Shown here: positions 33,901 to 41,016 of the stretch, one piece after another | Layout: each line of letters opens with the position of its first letter | How positions within the stretch are numbered: position 1 is the stretch's first letter | Source of the DNA: Bacteroidota bacterium | GTDB taxonomy: Bacteria > Bacteroidota > Bacteroidia > Palsa-948 | DNA: 43,106 bases | NCBI GenBank assembly: GCA_023251625.1 | Contig: JAHEYK010000010.1 | Location: 1 to 43,106 of the forward strand | Direction of reading: 5' to 3' | The notes under the pieces: model-generated | What the model saw: only the letters and a program-made list of their open reading frames with translations | The model's database searches: none | What the model was told of the DNA's origin: nothing | Translations under genes and position numbers: made by a program

Positions 33901-35963
33901 TTCGCGTATCTAAGACCGTAACTGTTACCATAGACAATTTTCCGAATACAACTTCACTGGGCCCGGATACTTCTATCTGTTCGGGAGCGAGCATCAGTTT
34001 GATATCAGGCGCTGCACAGGCAAATTCGTATTCGTGGTCTCCCGGCGGTCAAACAACTTCTTCAATAAATATTATTTCTTCGGGGAGTTACACGGTTGTT
34101 GCCCAAAATGTAAATGGATGCCTTGCAAAGGATACGATCAATATAAATGTAAAAGGTATAATGCCTGCTGCAAGTTTTCTTGTCAATGCGGTCTGTTTTG
34201 GAAATGCAGTCTCATTTTTGGATGGCACAACGGTTCCTTCTCCGGATAGCATTGCCACATGGAGTTGGAATTTTGGCGATGGCACTTCGACAAGTTCAGT
34301 GCCCAATCCTTCTCACTCCTACACCGCTTCGGGCACCTATACAACTTCATTAACTGTTGTTTCTGATTCGGGTTGTACTGCAACCATTCAAAAAACAGAT
34401 ACGGTACATGCAAAACCTAATGCCGATTTTACCATTTTCTCATCTCCGGTTTGTTCGGGAATGATCCAGCAGTTTACAGATGGATCTTCTGTTTCAAGCG
34501 GTACACTGGGCCCATGGAGTTGGAATTTTGGTGATGGAAGTCCTATCAACTCCAATAAAAATCCTAAGCATACTTATTCAGTAGCGGCAACCTATTCAGT
34601 ACAGCTTATAACTTCTACCAATTTTGGCTGTAAAGATACCTTTGCAGATACAGTTCATGTATACCAGACTCCTCCTGTTTCGTTTGTAGCTGATTCCGTT
34701 TGTGTGGGTGGTATTACGTCTTTGTCCGGCAGTTCTTCAGGCAGTATCGGTAATTGGATATGGAATTTTGGCGATGGTTCTCCAAATGTTACTGTTCAAA
34801 ACACATCGCATGGGTATTCACTTCCCGGAACTTATTCGGTGACCCTGCAGATTACATCTACGAGTGGATGCACGAATGCAGATACAGGCAATGTAATCGT
34901 TTATTATTTGCCCAAGCCCGGGTTCACGGCCAATGCTGCTTGCATGAACAGCCCTATGCAGTTCACTGATACGAGCTCAATACTTGCAAGTACGATCACC
35001 GCCTGGAATTGGCAGTTTGGAACATTTACTGATACCCTTCAAAATCCTTCAGCTACTTATACAGCAGCAGGCACTTATTCCGTGACACTCACAGCAACCT
35101 CTGGGCATGGATGTTCTGCAAGTTCGACTCAAACTGTTTTGGTTCATTCAGCCCCAGTTGCGGGTTTCAGTGAAAATCCTACACATGGATTTCCTCAGCA
35201 GCAGGTAGATTTTACGGATACGTCATCAGGTTCAACAAACTTTCACTGGTATTTTGGGGATGGAGGAGAGGATTCTGTTAATCAAAGCCCCAATCATGTA
35301 TATCAGGCCATTGGTACCTATTTAGTTCTTTTGGTGACGCAAAATCAGTTTGGTTGTGTAGATTCTGCTTTTTACAGCATACCTATTGAACCTCCTCTTT
35401 TGGATGTGGCTGTTAAGCAGGTTTTTCAATCTAATTCTTCAAATGTAATTTCTGTTAAAGCATTGTTGCAAAATATGGGAACACAAGATGTTGTTAATAT
35501 GGAGTTGGCTGTGTATCTTGATAACGGAACCTCTGTGCATGAATTTTGGTCAGGTTCGAATTTTTCTACGAAGTTGTATCCATTCAATTCAGCTCTTGCA
35601 CCGGCAAACAACCTTCATAGCATAGTGTGCGTAGAGGTTATCAAGGTGAATGGCAGGCAAGATGATGTGATCTCAAATAATAAAAATTGTACTGCTATTA
35701 CTGATGAATTCGTATTAATAGACCCCTTTCCGAACCCAACTACAGACCTAGTCTCTTTTATGTTTGTGATTCCTGATGCATCCAATGTGAGAGCGGAGAT
35801 ATTTGATGTCAGAGGAAGACTGGTGGATGTTCCCTTCGATAAAAGCGCGGTACAAGGGCTGAATAACATTAATTACAACACTATAAAACTAGACAAGGGC
35901 ATGTATATGTTGAGGCTTTCTTACAAGGATCAAGTAATAACGAAGGTGTTTGTGAAGGAGTAG
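30939..35963 (+). CDS. Large T9SS cargo protein with duplicated LamG-like modules and PKD domains
   Basis: 1674 residues. A signal peptide occupies the first 42 residues (core IIFIRIAFLGVFLLLF, ending VFSQ); ATG 30975 (Met13) would give a shorter, more usual signal and has a TAACTTTG box just upstream. About residues 44-250 form a LamG/concanavalin-like module (LQLWLAGDNGI, WNDQSGNSNNAFQ, RFDGVDDFLSL). An Ig/gliding-type region to about 480 and two PKD domains follow, and the whole module repeats from about 647 to 1070. Five more PKD domains come next (WNFGDG marks several). The last 80 residues are a type A T9SS sorting domain (PFPNPTTDLVSF, AEIFDVRGRLV, GMYMLRLSYKDQ). Likely secreted across the outer membrane and anchored on the surface; an adhesin-like role is inferred. 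Confidence 0.88.
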   Translation: MKKKVKFINFVLMLFSKKIIFIRIAFLGVFLLLFKSQNVFSQFSPTNLPGLQLWLAGDNGITFNGTKVSQWNDQSGNSNNAFQGAGASQPDTAGVIVLNDHRAVRFDGVDDFLSLTSTLTVGTMFIVSNWQGGGATFPLYNGLICSPTTGSPFNYVFVGTKNTSHFETSGMFGASTYKNSQLTINGDYSQISDYKILAGIGASPVSNYSFVIGNNPLDVGNNFWNGDIMEIIVYSTVLTAAERQQVEKYLSDKYAPPVNIGPDITVNYGFCPVIKLKAHQDWFTAYQWNTGETVDSAMVNGDSSIVQVTNIFGYSSSDTVKVIYPGNLSPFVGNATTICYGGSVKWDTQLDKTGYSFLWQDGSTDSVFVITQAGQYYVSVTDTIGVSGCSRNSYTVTVVVDNFPQTASLGPDISICSGNSIALTSGAAQAQNYTWSPGGQSTSSIVITATGTSTYTLIVQDVNSCSAKDTINVTVVGTAPVVGFISSVTCKGNTTQFTDTSTSSTGIAARLWNFGDGSPTSSLSNPIHLYADSGTYLVSLTVTTTVGCSKSIFKSIKIYPLPKADFASLVMPVGGNTVFTDQSNSFGYTLASWSWNFGDPVSGVNNVSAVQNPVHQYSVNGIHDIKLVIQTQQGCFDSISKSIFIYNDLPSIPGLALWLAADKGIVSSPVSQWKDQSGNNNNAFQNTVAAQPSQTSLVSKLNDHPVIRFDGTNDFLSLTSPATIGSMFVVSNWQGGGSSFPNYNGLICSSDLTSFNYVFTGAKNTSHFELGLFGTKIYENSVVTATGEYNPLAAYKITGGIATAAVSNYTFVIGNNPLDLFNNFWNGDVAEVIAYSTVLTPAKQKQVEKYLSDKYAPPVNIGPDITINYGFCPAIKLNAHKDWLTSYQWSTGSTVDSTFVSGDSVFVAATNIFGYISSDTLNVIYPGSFSPFSGNTTTICAGSSVKWDTHLDKAGYSFLWQDGSTDSVFTITQAGTYFVKVTDTLGCFRVSKTVTVTIDNFPNTTSLGPDTSICSGASISLISGAAQANSYSWSPGGQTTSSINIISSGSYTVVAQNVNGCLAKDTININVKGIMPAASFLVNAVCFGNAVSFLDGTTVPSPDSIATWSWNFGDGTSTSSVPNPSHSYTASGTYTTSLTVVSDSGCTATIQKTDTVHAKPNADFTIFSSPVCSGMIQQFTDGSSVSSGTLGPWSWNFGDGSPINSNKNPKHTYSVAATYSVQLITSTNFGCKDTFADTVHVYQTPPVSFVADSVCVGGITSLSGSSSGSIGNWIWNFGDGSPNVTVQNTSHGYSLPGTYSVTLQITSTSGCTNADTGNVIVYYLPKPGFTANAACMNSPMQFTDTSSILASTITAWNWQFGTFTDTLQNPSATYTAAGTYSVTLTATSGHGCSASSTQTVLVHSAPVAGFSENPTHGFPQQQVDFTDTSSGSTNFHWYFGDGGEDSVNQSPNHVYQAIGTYLVLLVTQNQFGCVDSAFYSIPIEPPLLDVAVKQVFQSNSSNVISVKALLQNMGTQDVVNMELAVYLDNGTSVHEFWSGSNFSTKLYPFNSALAPANNLHSIVCVEVIKVNGRQDDVISNNKNCTAITDEFVLIDPFPNPTTDLVSFMFVIPDASNVRAEIFDVRGRLVDVPFDKSAVQGLNNINYNTIKLDKGMYMLRLSYKDQVITKVFVKE

Positions 35964-35967
35964 ATGC

Positions 35968-36002
35968 GGCCAGTAGGCAATGGGCAGTAGGCAAGGAACA
36001 GC
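35968..36002. repeat. 7-base-period degenerate array (AGGCAAT type)
   Basis: Units read GGCCAGT, AGGCAAT, GGGCAGT, AGGCAAG, GAACAGC, with CAGTAGGCAA repeated exactly 14 bases apart. It begins 5 bases after the stop of the T9SS protein. Confidence 0.6.
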
Positions 36003-36041
36003 CGGTGGTTGGGTAACAATCCTCTTATTTCTTCGCAAAAA

Positions 36042-36067
36042 AAATCCCGGAAGTAATTCCAGGATTT
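36042..36067 (-). terminator. Rho-independent terminator after rplS
   Basis: AAATCC-C-GGAA (36042-36052), loop GTAA, and TTCC-A-GGATTT (36057-36067) form a hairpin with one C/A mismatch. On the minus strand it is followed by a run of T (plus-strand A run at 36037-36044), so it terminates rplS transcripts; it may also stop readthrough from the convergent T9SS gene. Confidence 0.7.
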
Positions 36068-36091
36068 CAATAAATATATTTTGATTGATCT

Positions 36092-36466
36092 TTAGGCTAC
36101 TACTTCTGCAGTAACTTCAGCTTCTTTCATTTCATCGATCTTCGCTTTTTTTCCGATCGCACCACGCAGGTAGAAAAGTTTCGCTCTGCGAACTTCACCT
36201 TTCTTATCTACAGCGATTGATTCAATGAAGGGTGAATGCTGGGGGAAAATACGCTCAACACCAACACCATTCGATATTTTTCTGACAGTGAAGGACTTTG
36301 AATTTCCTTGTCCCTTGCGCTGAATAACAATGCCCGTGAACTGCTGTACACGTTCTTTGTCGCCTTCCTTGATCTTATAATTAACAGTGACTGTGTCTCC
36401 TGCTTTGAAATCAGGGATGCTGTGCTTTCCCATGATTTGTGCTTCCGCGTATTTTAATAAGTCCAT
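36092..36466 (-). CDS. rplS: 50S ribosomal protein L19
   Basis: L19 lies at the interface of the 30S and 50S subunits. The protein has 124 residues. Landmarks are [52 protein letters not shown] and [10 protein letters not shown], all conserved in L19. The C-terminus has a short acidic/Ala-rich extension ([13 protein letters not shown]) common in Bacteroidetes. The promoter is at 36494-36522 and the terminator at 36042, so it appears to be transcribed alone, separated from trmD by inverted heptamer arrays. Confidence 0.98.
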   Translation of the reverse strand: MDLLKYAEAQIMGKHSIPDFKAGDTVTVNYKIKEGDKERVQQFTGIVIQRKGQGNSKSFTVRKISNGVGVERIFPQHSPFIESIAVDKKGEVRRAKLFYLRGAIGKKAKIDEMKEAEVTAEVVA

Positions 36467-36493
36467 GACTTGTAGATTTGGTTAAAAGGGACG

Positions 36494-36522
36494 CAAAGAT
36501 AATAGATTTTTTTAAATACAAA
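36494..36522 (-). promoter_or_regulatory. Promoter for rplS
   Basis: On the minus strand TTTG (36522-36519) and TATCTTTG (36501-36494) are 17 bases apart. ATG 36466 lies 27 bases after the box. This is a strong match for a ribosomal protein gene. Confidence 0.65.
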
Positions 36523-36533
36523 CAATATGGTGA

Positions 36534-36636
36534 AAGTCCCAAATTTCAAGTCCCAAATCCCAAATTCCCAAAGAAATCGGATAGTTAATTATACCTTACT
36601 TGGAATTTGAGATTTGGAATTTTATGCTTGGGACTT
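36534..36636. repeat. Inverted pair of 7-base-period arrays between rplS and trmD
   Basis: The left array (36534-36569) reads AAGTCCC, AAATTTC, AAGTCCC, AAATCCC, AAATTCCC. The right array (36600-36636) read on the minus strand gives AAGTCCC, AAGCATA, AAATTCC, AAATCTC, AAATTCC. They face each other across 30 bases and could fold into a long imperfect hairpin. The right array stops one base before the trmD stop codon, and the left array lies 11 bases beyond the rplS promoter. Confidence 0.7.
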
Positions 36637-36637
36637 G

Positions 36638-37336
36638 CTATTTTAGCATCCCTGGCCTCCGTTTCTCAGTTCTTTCCAGCGACTTCTCATGTCTCCATTC
36701 CTCTACATTTTTGGTATTGCCTGAAAGGAGGATATCAGGTACTTTCATTCCCTTGAAATCAGCCGGACGGGTATATGCGGGAGGCGAGATAAGTCCATCC
36801 TGGAAGGAGTCGGTAAGGGCAGAGGTCTCATCCGAAATAACCCCCGGAATGAGCCGAATGATGGTATCGCAAAGAACAGCTGCGGGTAATTCCCCGCCAC
36901 TTAGCACATAATCTCCAATTGAAATTTCTTTAGTGATATAATGTTCGCGTACGCGCTCATCCACCCCTTTATAGTGCCCGCAAAGAATGATGATGTTTTT
37001 TGAAAGAGAAAGATTATTTGCCATTTTCTGATCGAACAGCTCGCCATCCGGACTCATGTAAATGATCTCGTCATACGCTCTTTTTTTCTTCAACGTCTCT
37101 ATGCATTTTGCAATAGGTTCTATCATCATGACCATGCCTGCACCCCCTCCGTACATGTAATCATCCACACTTTTGTGCTTATCAGTTGCGTAATCACGCA
37201 GGTTGATAATGTTGATCTTCACCAGTTTCTTATCAATGCCTCGTTTCACAATGGAGTTCTGAAAAGGGCTTTCAAGCAGTTTTGGTAAAACTGTGATAAT
37301 ATCAATATGCAACGTATTTTGTTTCTTTTTTTTCAT
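36638..37336 (-). CDS. trmD: tRNA (guanine-37-N1)-methyltransferase
   Basis: TrmD methylates G37 next to the anticodon. It is a SPOUT knot protein; [19 protein letters not shown] starts the enzyme, YGGGAGMVM follows, and the SAM-binding knot is seen in [11 protein letters not shown] and [13 protein letters not shown]. Start ATG 37336 gives 232 residues ([10 protein letters not shown]), matching the family. An in-frame ATG at 37399 would add 21 residues encoded by the palindromic repeat at 37345-37380 (reads [11 protein letters not shown]), so the upstream start is rejected as the main one, though it could be used. The C-terminus ([10 protein letters not shown]) is close to the heptamer array. 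Confidence 0.96.
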   Translation of the reverse strand: MKKKKQNTLHIDIITVLPKLLESPFQNSIVKRGIDKKLVKINIINLRDYATDKHKSVDDYMYGGGAGMVMMIEPIAKCIETLKKKRAYDEIIYMSPDGELFDQKMANNLSLSKNIIILCGHYKGVDERVREHYITKEISIGDYVLSGGELPAAVLCDTIIRLIPGVISDETSALTDSFQDGLISPPAYTRPADFKGMKVPDILLSGNTKNVEEWRHEKSLERTEKRRPGMLK

Positions 37337-37344
37337 TGAATTTT

Positions 37345-37380
37345 CTCCCCTCTCCTCGAGGAGAGGGGGCGGGGGTGAGG
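37345..37380. repeat. Palindromic repeat A, copy 4, at the trmD start
   Basis: Perfect 11-base arms CCCCTCTCCTC (37347-37357) and GAGGAGAGGGG (37358-37368), without a loop, are followed by a GC-rich tail GGGGGTGAGG. This is the most regular copy. It lies within 10 bases of the trmD start, so a hairpin in the trmD 5' leader could affect its translation. Confidence 0.85.
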
Positions 37381-37450
37381 CGTTAAAAGTAATCAACATA
37401 TTCTCTCTTGAGGTGGGGAAATAAGATTTCTTTATACCGAAACAAAATCT

Positions 37451-37458
37451 TACATTTG
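37451..37458 (+). promoter_or_regulatory. -7 box TACATTTG ahead of the biotin operon
   Basis: TACATTTG lies 18 bases before the bioB ATG. A -33 TTG at 17-23 bases is not evident (only TTTC-like sequence), so the match is to the -7 box alone. No BirA-like operator palindrome was recognised. Confidence 0.45.
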
Positions 37459-37476
37459 TTCTTTCTATAAAAATCT

Positions 37477-38463
37477 ATGAAAAAATATTCTAAAGAAGAG
37501 ATAAAAGAGGTTTATAACACCCCTTTACTGGATCTGGTATTTCGTGCTGCGGCTACACATCGTATGTTTCACGACCCGTCTGAAGTGCAGGTGAGTTCTT
37601 TGCTTTCCATAAAAACTGGTGGATGTCCCGAAGATTGCGGATACTGCCCTCAGGCGGCCCGTTATCAAACGGATGTAAACGTTCATAAAATGCTTTCGGT
37701 AAATGATGTGATGAGCGCTGCTAACAATGCCAAGTCAGGAGGTGCAACCCGCATGTGCCTGGGTGCTGCCTGGAGAGAGGTGCGGGATAATTCTGATTTT
37801 GACAGTGTGCTGGAAATGGTGAAGTCCATCAATAATATGGGGATGGAGGTTTGCTGCACCCTGGGAATGCTCACCGAAGATCAGGCGCAGAAATTGGCTG
37901 ATGCGGGCCTCTATGCATACAACCACAATTTAGATTCCTCAGAAGATTTTTATAAAAAGATAATTACCACACGTAAATACGATGACCGCCTGAACACCAT
38001 CGAGAATGTGCGCAAAGCGAAAGTGACCGTTTGCAGTGGTGGTATCATCGGTATGGGAGAATCGGTGGAAGATCGCATTGAAATGCTTTATACGCTTTCT
38101 AATCTGAACCCTCAGCCCGAATCGGTGCCTATCAACGCCTTGGTTCCGGTAGAAGGAACCCCCCTTGAAAAGCAGGAACTTGTTTCCATCTGGGAGATGC
38201 TGAGAATGATCGCAACTACGCGTATCGTCATGCCTGGATCAGTGGTTCGTCTTTCTGCCGGAAGAACTCAGATGTCGTTGGAAGGGCAAGCTCTTTGTTT
38301 TTTAGCCGGAGCGAATTCCATTTTTGCAGGCGATAAATTGCTGACCACTCCTAATCCTGCGTTTAACGAGGATATGGAAATGTTCAAATTATTCGGATTG
38401 AAATCCAGAGAGGCCTTCAAATATGCGAAAGAATCAGCGCAGCTAGAATCGGTTTCTGCATGA
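37477..38463 (+). CDS. bioB: Biotin synthase
   Basis: BioB is a radical SAM enzyme that inserts sulfur into dethiobiotin. The 4Fe-4S motif CPEDCGYC supplies Cys50, Cys54 and Cys57; [36 protein letters not shown]-like [12 protein letters not shown], and [20 protein letters not shown] are conserved blocks, including the ligand Arg and Asn residues of the 2Fe-2S site. At 328 residues it is of normal length. Its TGA overlaps the following ATG by 4 bases, so the next gene is translationally coupled. Confidence 0.98.
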   Translation: MKKYSKEEIKEVYNTPLLDLVFRAAATHRMFHDPSEVQVSSLLSIKTGGCPEDCGYCPQAARYQTDVNVHKMLSVNDVMSAANNAKSGGATRMCLGAAWREVRDNSDFDSVLEMVKSINNMGMEVCCTLGMLTEDQAQKLADAGLYAYNHNLDSSEDFYKKIITTRKYDDRLNTIENVRKAKVTVCSGGIIGMGESVEDRIEMLYTLSNLNPQPESVPINALVPVEGTPLEKQELVSIWEMLRMIATTRIVMPGSVVRLSAGRTQMSLEGQALCFLAGANSIFAGDKLLTTPNPAFNEDMEMFKLFGLKSREAFKYAKESAQLESVSA

Positions 38464-39173
38464 ATAAAAATATATTTATAGCATTACTTTCGGCTATTTA
38501 CCTCAACGTATCTGCGCAAACTGAATATGCATTTCATTCTCAAAAAGGTGACAAATATTTCGTGTCATTGGGCTATGGTTATGGAACGGCACAGTGGAGC
38601 TCTGTCTTTAAGAACACCGAGTTTTATGATAAAGATGGTGCCGTGATCAAATCAGGCGATTTTAATTTTAAAGGCGATAGTCCCATCAAGTATTACGATG
38701 TGAATGTGATGGCTCCTGTCAAGCACGTTCGCTTGGGGCTGGGCATCGCTTTCGAGTATCACTATCTTGCAGAACTCAAAATATATTCCCAGGGAGGCGA
38801 TGCTTATCTGATGTTCAATGAAGGAATGCGTTTTGATAAAGTGTATTTGCAAATAGAGAAACCATTTAAATATGATTCGAAAAAGAAGTATTCATTGAGT
38901 ATGAATGTGAAGCTCGGCATGTTTGGTTATACCAACATGAACCGTTTTAACTTTTTAGGCGAAAAACCTTATCCCTTTACTTGCCTTGTTGCCACTGGCC
39001 TTGTTCTGGACTATGAGATCTACCCGCACGTTTACGCATTTGCGATCCCCAATATTGAATATAAGTTTTACAGCAACACACATACTGACACGCCCGTACA
39101 GGTCATACATCATGTTTTTGCAGAGAGTATACAGGGCGGCATTCGGGTAGACCTGGGTATGTTTTACAATTAA
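38460..39173 (+). CDS. Hypothetical outer-membrane beta-barrel protein in the biotin operon
   Basis: 237 residues with a signal peptide ([20 protein letters not shown], cut after SAQ). The mature chain alternates polar and aromatic residues in many short strands ([47 protein letters not shown]) and ends in a strand finishing LGMFYN, as outer-membrane barrel proteins often do with an aromatic residue near the end. No family is recognised. It is coupled to bioB by ATGA and lies 8 bases before bioF, so it is expressed with biotin synthesis; a role in biotin precursor entry or a purely accidental passenger are both possible. Confidence 0.6.
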   Translation: MNKNIFIALLSAIYLNVSAQTEYAFHSQKGDKYFVSLGYGYGTAQWSSVFKNTEFYDKDGAVIKSGDFNFKGDSPIKYYDVNVMAPVKHVRLGLGIAFEYHYLAELKIYSQGGDAYLMFNEGMRFDKVYLQIEKPFKYDSKKKYSLSMNVKLGMFGYTNMNRFNFLGEKPYPFTCLVATGLVLDYEIYPHVYAFAIPNIEYKFYSNTHTDTPVQVIHHVFAESIQGGIRVDLGMFYN

Positions 39174-39181
39174 TTCCTGTT

Positions 39182-40360
39182 GTGAATACAAAATTGGCCA
39201 TAAGCCTCGCCGAAAGAGAAGAGCAGGGCACACTGAGAAAACTCAGCCTGCCGAATGTACTGACCGATTTTTCCTCTAATGATTATTTAGGTTTTGCGCG
39301 AAGTGAAGAATTATTTCAAGGCGTGCAACAGGAGCTTTCTAAACTACGTACCCCGCGTACCGGAATTTTTGGCTCTACCGGTTCGCGCCTGCTTACGGGT
39401 AACTCCGACTATGCTGAAAGGCTTGAAAAATTTATTTCCGAATATCATAAAGCAGAGGCAGGATTGCTTTTTAATTCGGGTTATAGCGCGAATACCGGCC
39501 TGATCTCTTCCGTGGCACAAAAAGAGGATCTGATCTTGTATGATGAGCTTTCGCACGCATCTATTTATGACGGAGTGCGTTTGTCAAAAGCAGATTCATT
39601 CCCTTTTCGTCATAACGATATGGCTCATCTTGAGGAGCGTCTGAAATTTTTTCGAAGTACAAGTGCGACAACAAGCCTGTTTGTGGTTGTGGAGAGCGTA
39701 TATTCCATGGATGGGGATTTTGCCCCGCTGATAGAGATCGTTGATCTGTGCGAAGATTATAATGCCAAATTGATCGTTGATGAGGCACATGCCACCGGCA
39801 TCTTTGGAAAGCGGGGAGAAGGCAAGGTGGTTGAACTCGGACTTGAGAAGGATATCTTTGCCCGTGTACATACTTTCGGAAAGGCACTTGGATGCCATGG
39901 AGCCATTGTTTTAGGAAGTGCCGATCTGCGTAATTATCTTATAAATTTTTCACGCACCTTTATTTATACAACTGCTTTGCCTTTGCATTCTTTGCTGATC
40001 ATAAGATCGGCATATAATATGCTTTCATATAGTCACAATAAAACATTGAATATCAATAGTTTAATAGATTTATTTTTATCTAAAGTTAAATATTATGATA
40101 TAGCCGGATTTCTACGCAGCTCAAGTGCCATCCAATCGATTATAATTGAGGGAAATGAAGAAGTGAAAAAGATATCCGCCCTCGTTCAAAAAGATGGTTA
40201 TGATGTTCGTCCTATTTTGAATCCTACCGTTCCGAAGGGAAAGGAACGTATCCGCATATGCCTGCATGCATTTAATACAGAAGAAGAAATAAATGGTCTT
40301 CTTGTTTCGTTAAAGAAAAACAGAGAGCTGGTTGTTCCTCAAAAACACCCGACTAACTGA
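39182..40360 (+). CDS. bioF: 8-amino-7-oxononanoate synthase
   Basis: BioF condenses pimeloyl-ACP (or CoA) with L-alanine using PLP. The start is GTG at 39182; no ATG lies nearby in frame. Features are FSSNDYLGFA, FGSTGSRLLTGN, YSMDGDFAPL, VDEAHATGIFG (cofactor Asp and His) and the PLP lysine at about residue 234 in FGKALGCHGA. 392 residues is normal. It follows the barrel gene by 8 bases. It needs a pimeloyl thioester, but no bioC or bioH-type gene is found in the window. Confidence 0.96.
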   Translation: MNTKLAISLAEREEQGTLRKLSLPNVLTDFSSNDYLGFARSEELFQGVQQELSKLRTPRTGIFGSTGSRLLTGNSDYAERLEKFISEYHKAEAGLLFNSGYSANTGLISSVAQKEDLILYDELSHASIYDGVRLSKADSFPFRHNDMAHLEERLKFFRSTSATTSLFVVVESVYSMDGDFAPLIEIVDLCEDYNAKLIVDEAHATGIFGKRGEGKVVELGLEKDIFARVHTFGKALGCHGAIVLGSADLRNYLINFSRTFIYTTALPLHSLLIIRSAYNMLSYSHNKTLNINSLIDLFLSKVKYYDIAGFLRSSSAIQSIIIEGNEEVKKISALVQKDGYDVRPILNPTVPKGKERIRICLHAFNTEEEINGLLVSLKKNRELVVPQKHPTN

Positions 40361-40372
40361 TACATCTATTTT

Positions 40373-40380
40373 TAGATTTG
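40373..40380 (+). promoter_or_regulatory. Possible internal -7 box before bioD
   Basis: TAGATTTG lies 18 bases before the bioD ATG in the only sizable gap (38 bases) of the operon. No -33 TTG at the usual distance, so it may be chance. Confidence 0.25.
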
Positions 40381-40398
40381 CAGGATTAATCACTTGAT

Positions 40399-41013
40399 AT
40401 GAGAAAGATCTTTGTGACTGGAATCGGTACTGATGTTGGAAAGACCATCGTATCTTCTATTTTGGTGGAAGCTCTCAAGGCAGATTACTGGAAACCTGTT
40501 CAATCGGGTACGTTTTATTCTACGGATTCCGGAACAGTCAGAAAATTGATCAGCAATGATATATCGGTCATTCATCCCGAAGCCTATTCTTTGAAGGAGC
40601 ATAAATCTCCACATGAAGCCGCGGCAAATGAAAATATAAGAATTGACCCTGATAAGATTGTTTTGCCTGCCTCCTCCAATAAAACACTGGTTATCGAAGG
40701 CGCGGGAGGTGTGATGGTTCCGCTCAATGAAATATATTTTATAATAGACCTGATCAAGAAATTTGAGGCTGAGGTGGTCATTGTGATACAGAATTACCTG
40801 GGCAGTATCAATCATTCCTTGCTTACGATTGATGTGCTTAAGCAACATGGTATAAAGGTTATTGGATTGGTATTTAACGGTTCACCTCACGAGCCGTCTC
40901 AAAATATTATCATGAACTATAGTGGACTTCCCTGCATCGCAAGGATCGTAAAAGAAGATAGAATGGATAAAAATGTTATTCTGAAGTATAAAAAGGATTT
41001 TGAGAATATCTGA
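40399..41013 (+). CDS. bioD: Dethiobiotin synthetase
   Basis: BioD closes the ureido ring of dethiobiotin using CO2 and ATP. The P-loop is GTDVGKT (residues 10-16), followed by YWKPVQSG, HEAA-type block SPHEAAANENIRID, and VIEGAGGVMVPL, the substrate and Mg site. The 204-residue length is typical. Its stop is 3 bases before the bioA ATG. Confidence 0.95.
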   Translation: MRKIFVTGIGTDVGKTIVSSILVEALKADYWKPVQSGTFYSTDSGTVRKLISNDISVIHPEAYSLKEHKSPHEAAANENIRIDPDKIVLPASSNKTLVIEGAGGVMVPLNEIYFIIDLIKKFEAEVVIVIQNYLGSINHSLLTIDVLKQHGIKVIGLVFNGSPHEPSQNIIMNYSGLPCIARIVKEDRMDKNVILKYKKDFENI

Positions 41014-41016
41014 ATT

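Noticed and set aside
33551-33913. Plus-strand open frame of 120 codons within the T9SS gene
   Set aside because: It lies fully inside the long PKD protein in another frame, is rich in Cys and Phe without domain features, and is explained by the Thr/Ser-rich codon use of the real gene.
40390-40848. Minus-strand open frame of 152 codons over bioD
   Set aside because: Antisense to the clear BioD protein, no family features, no promoter box; a shadow frame.
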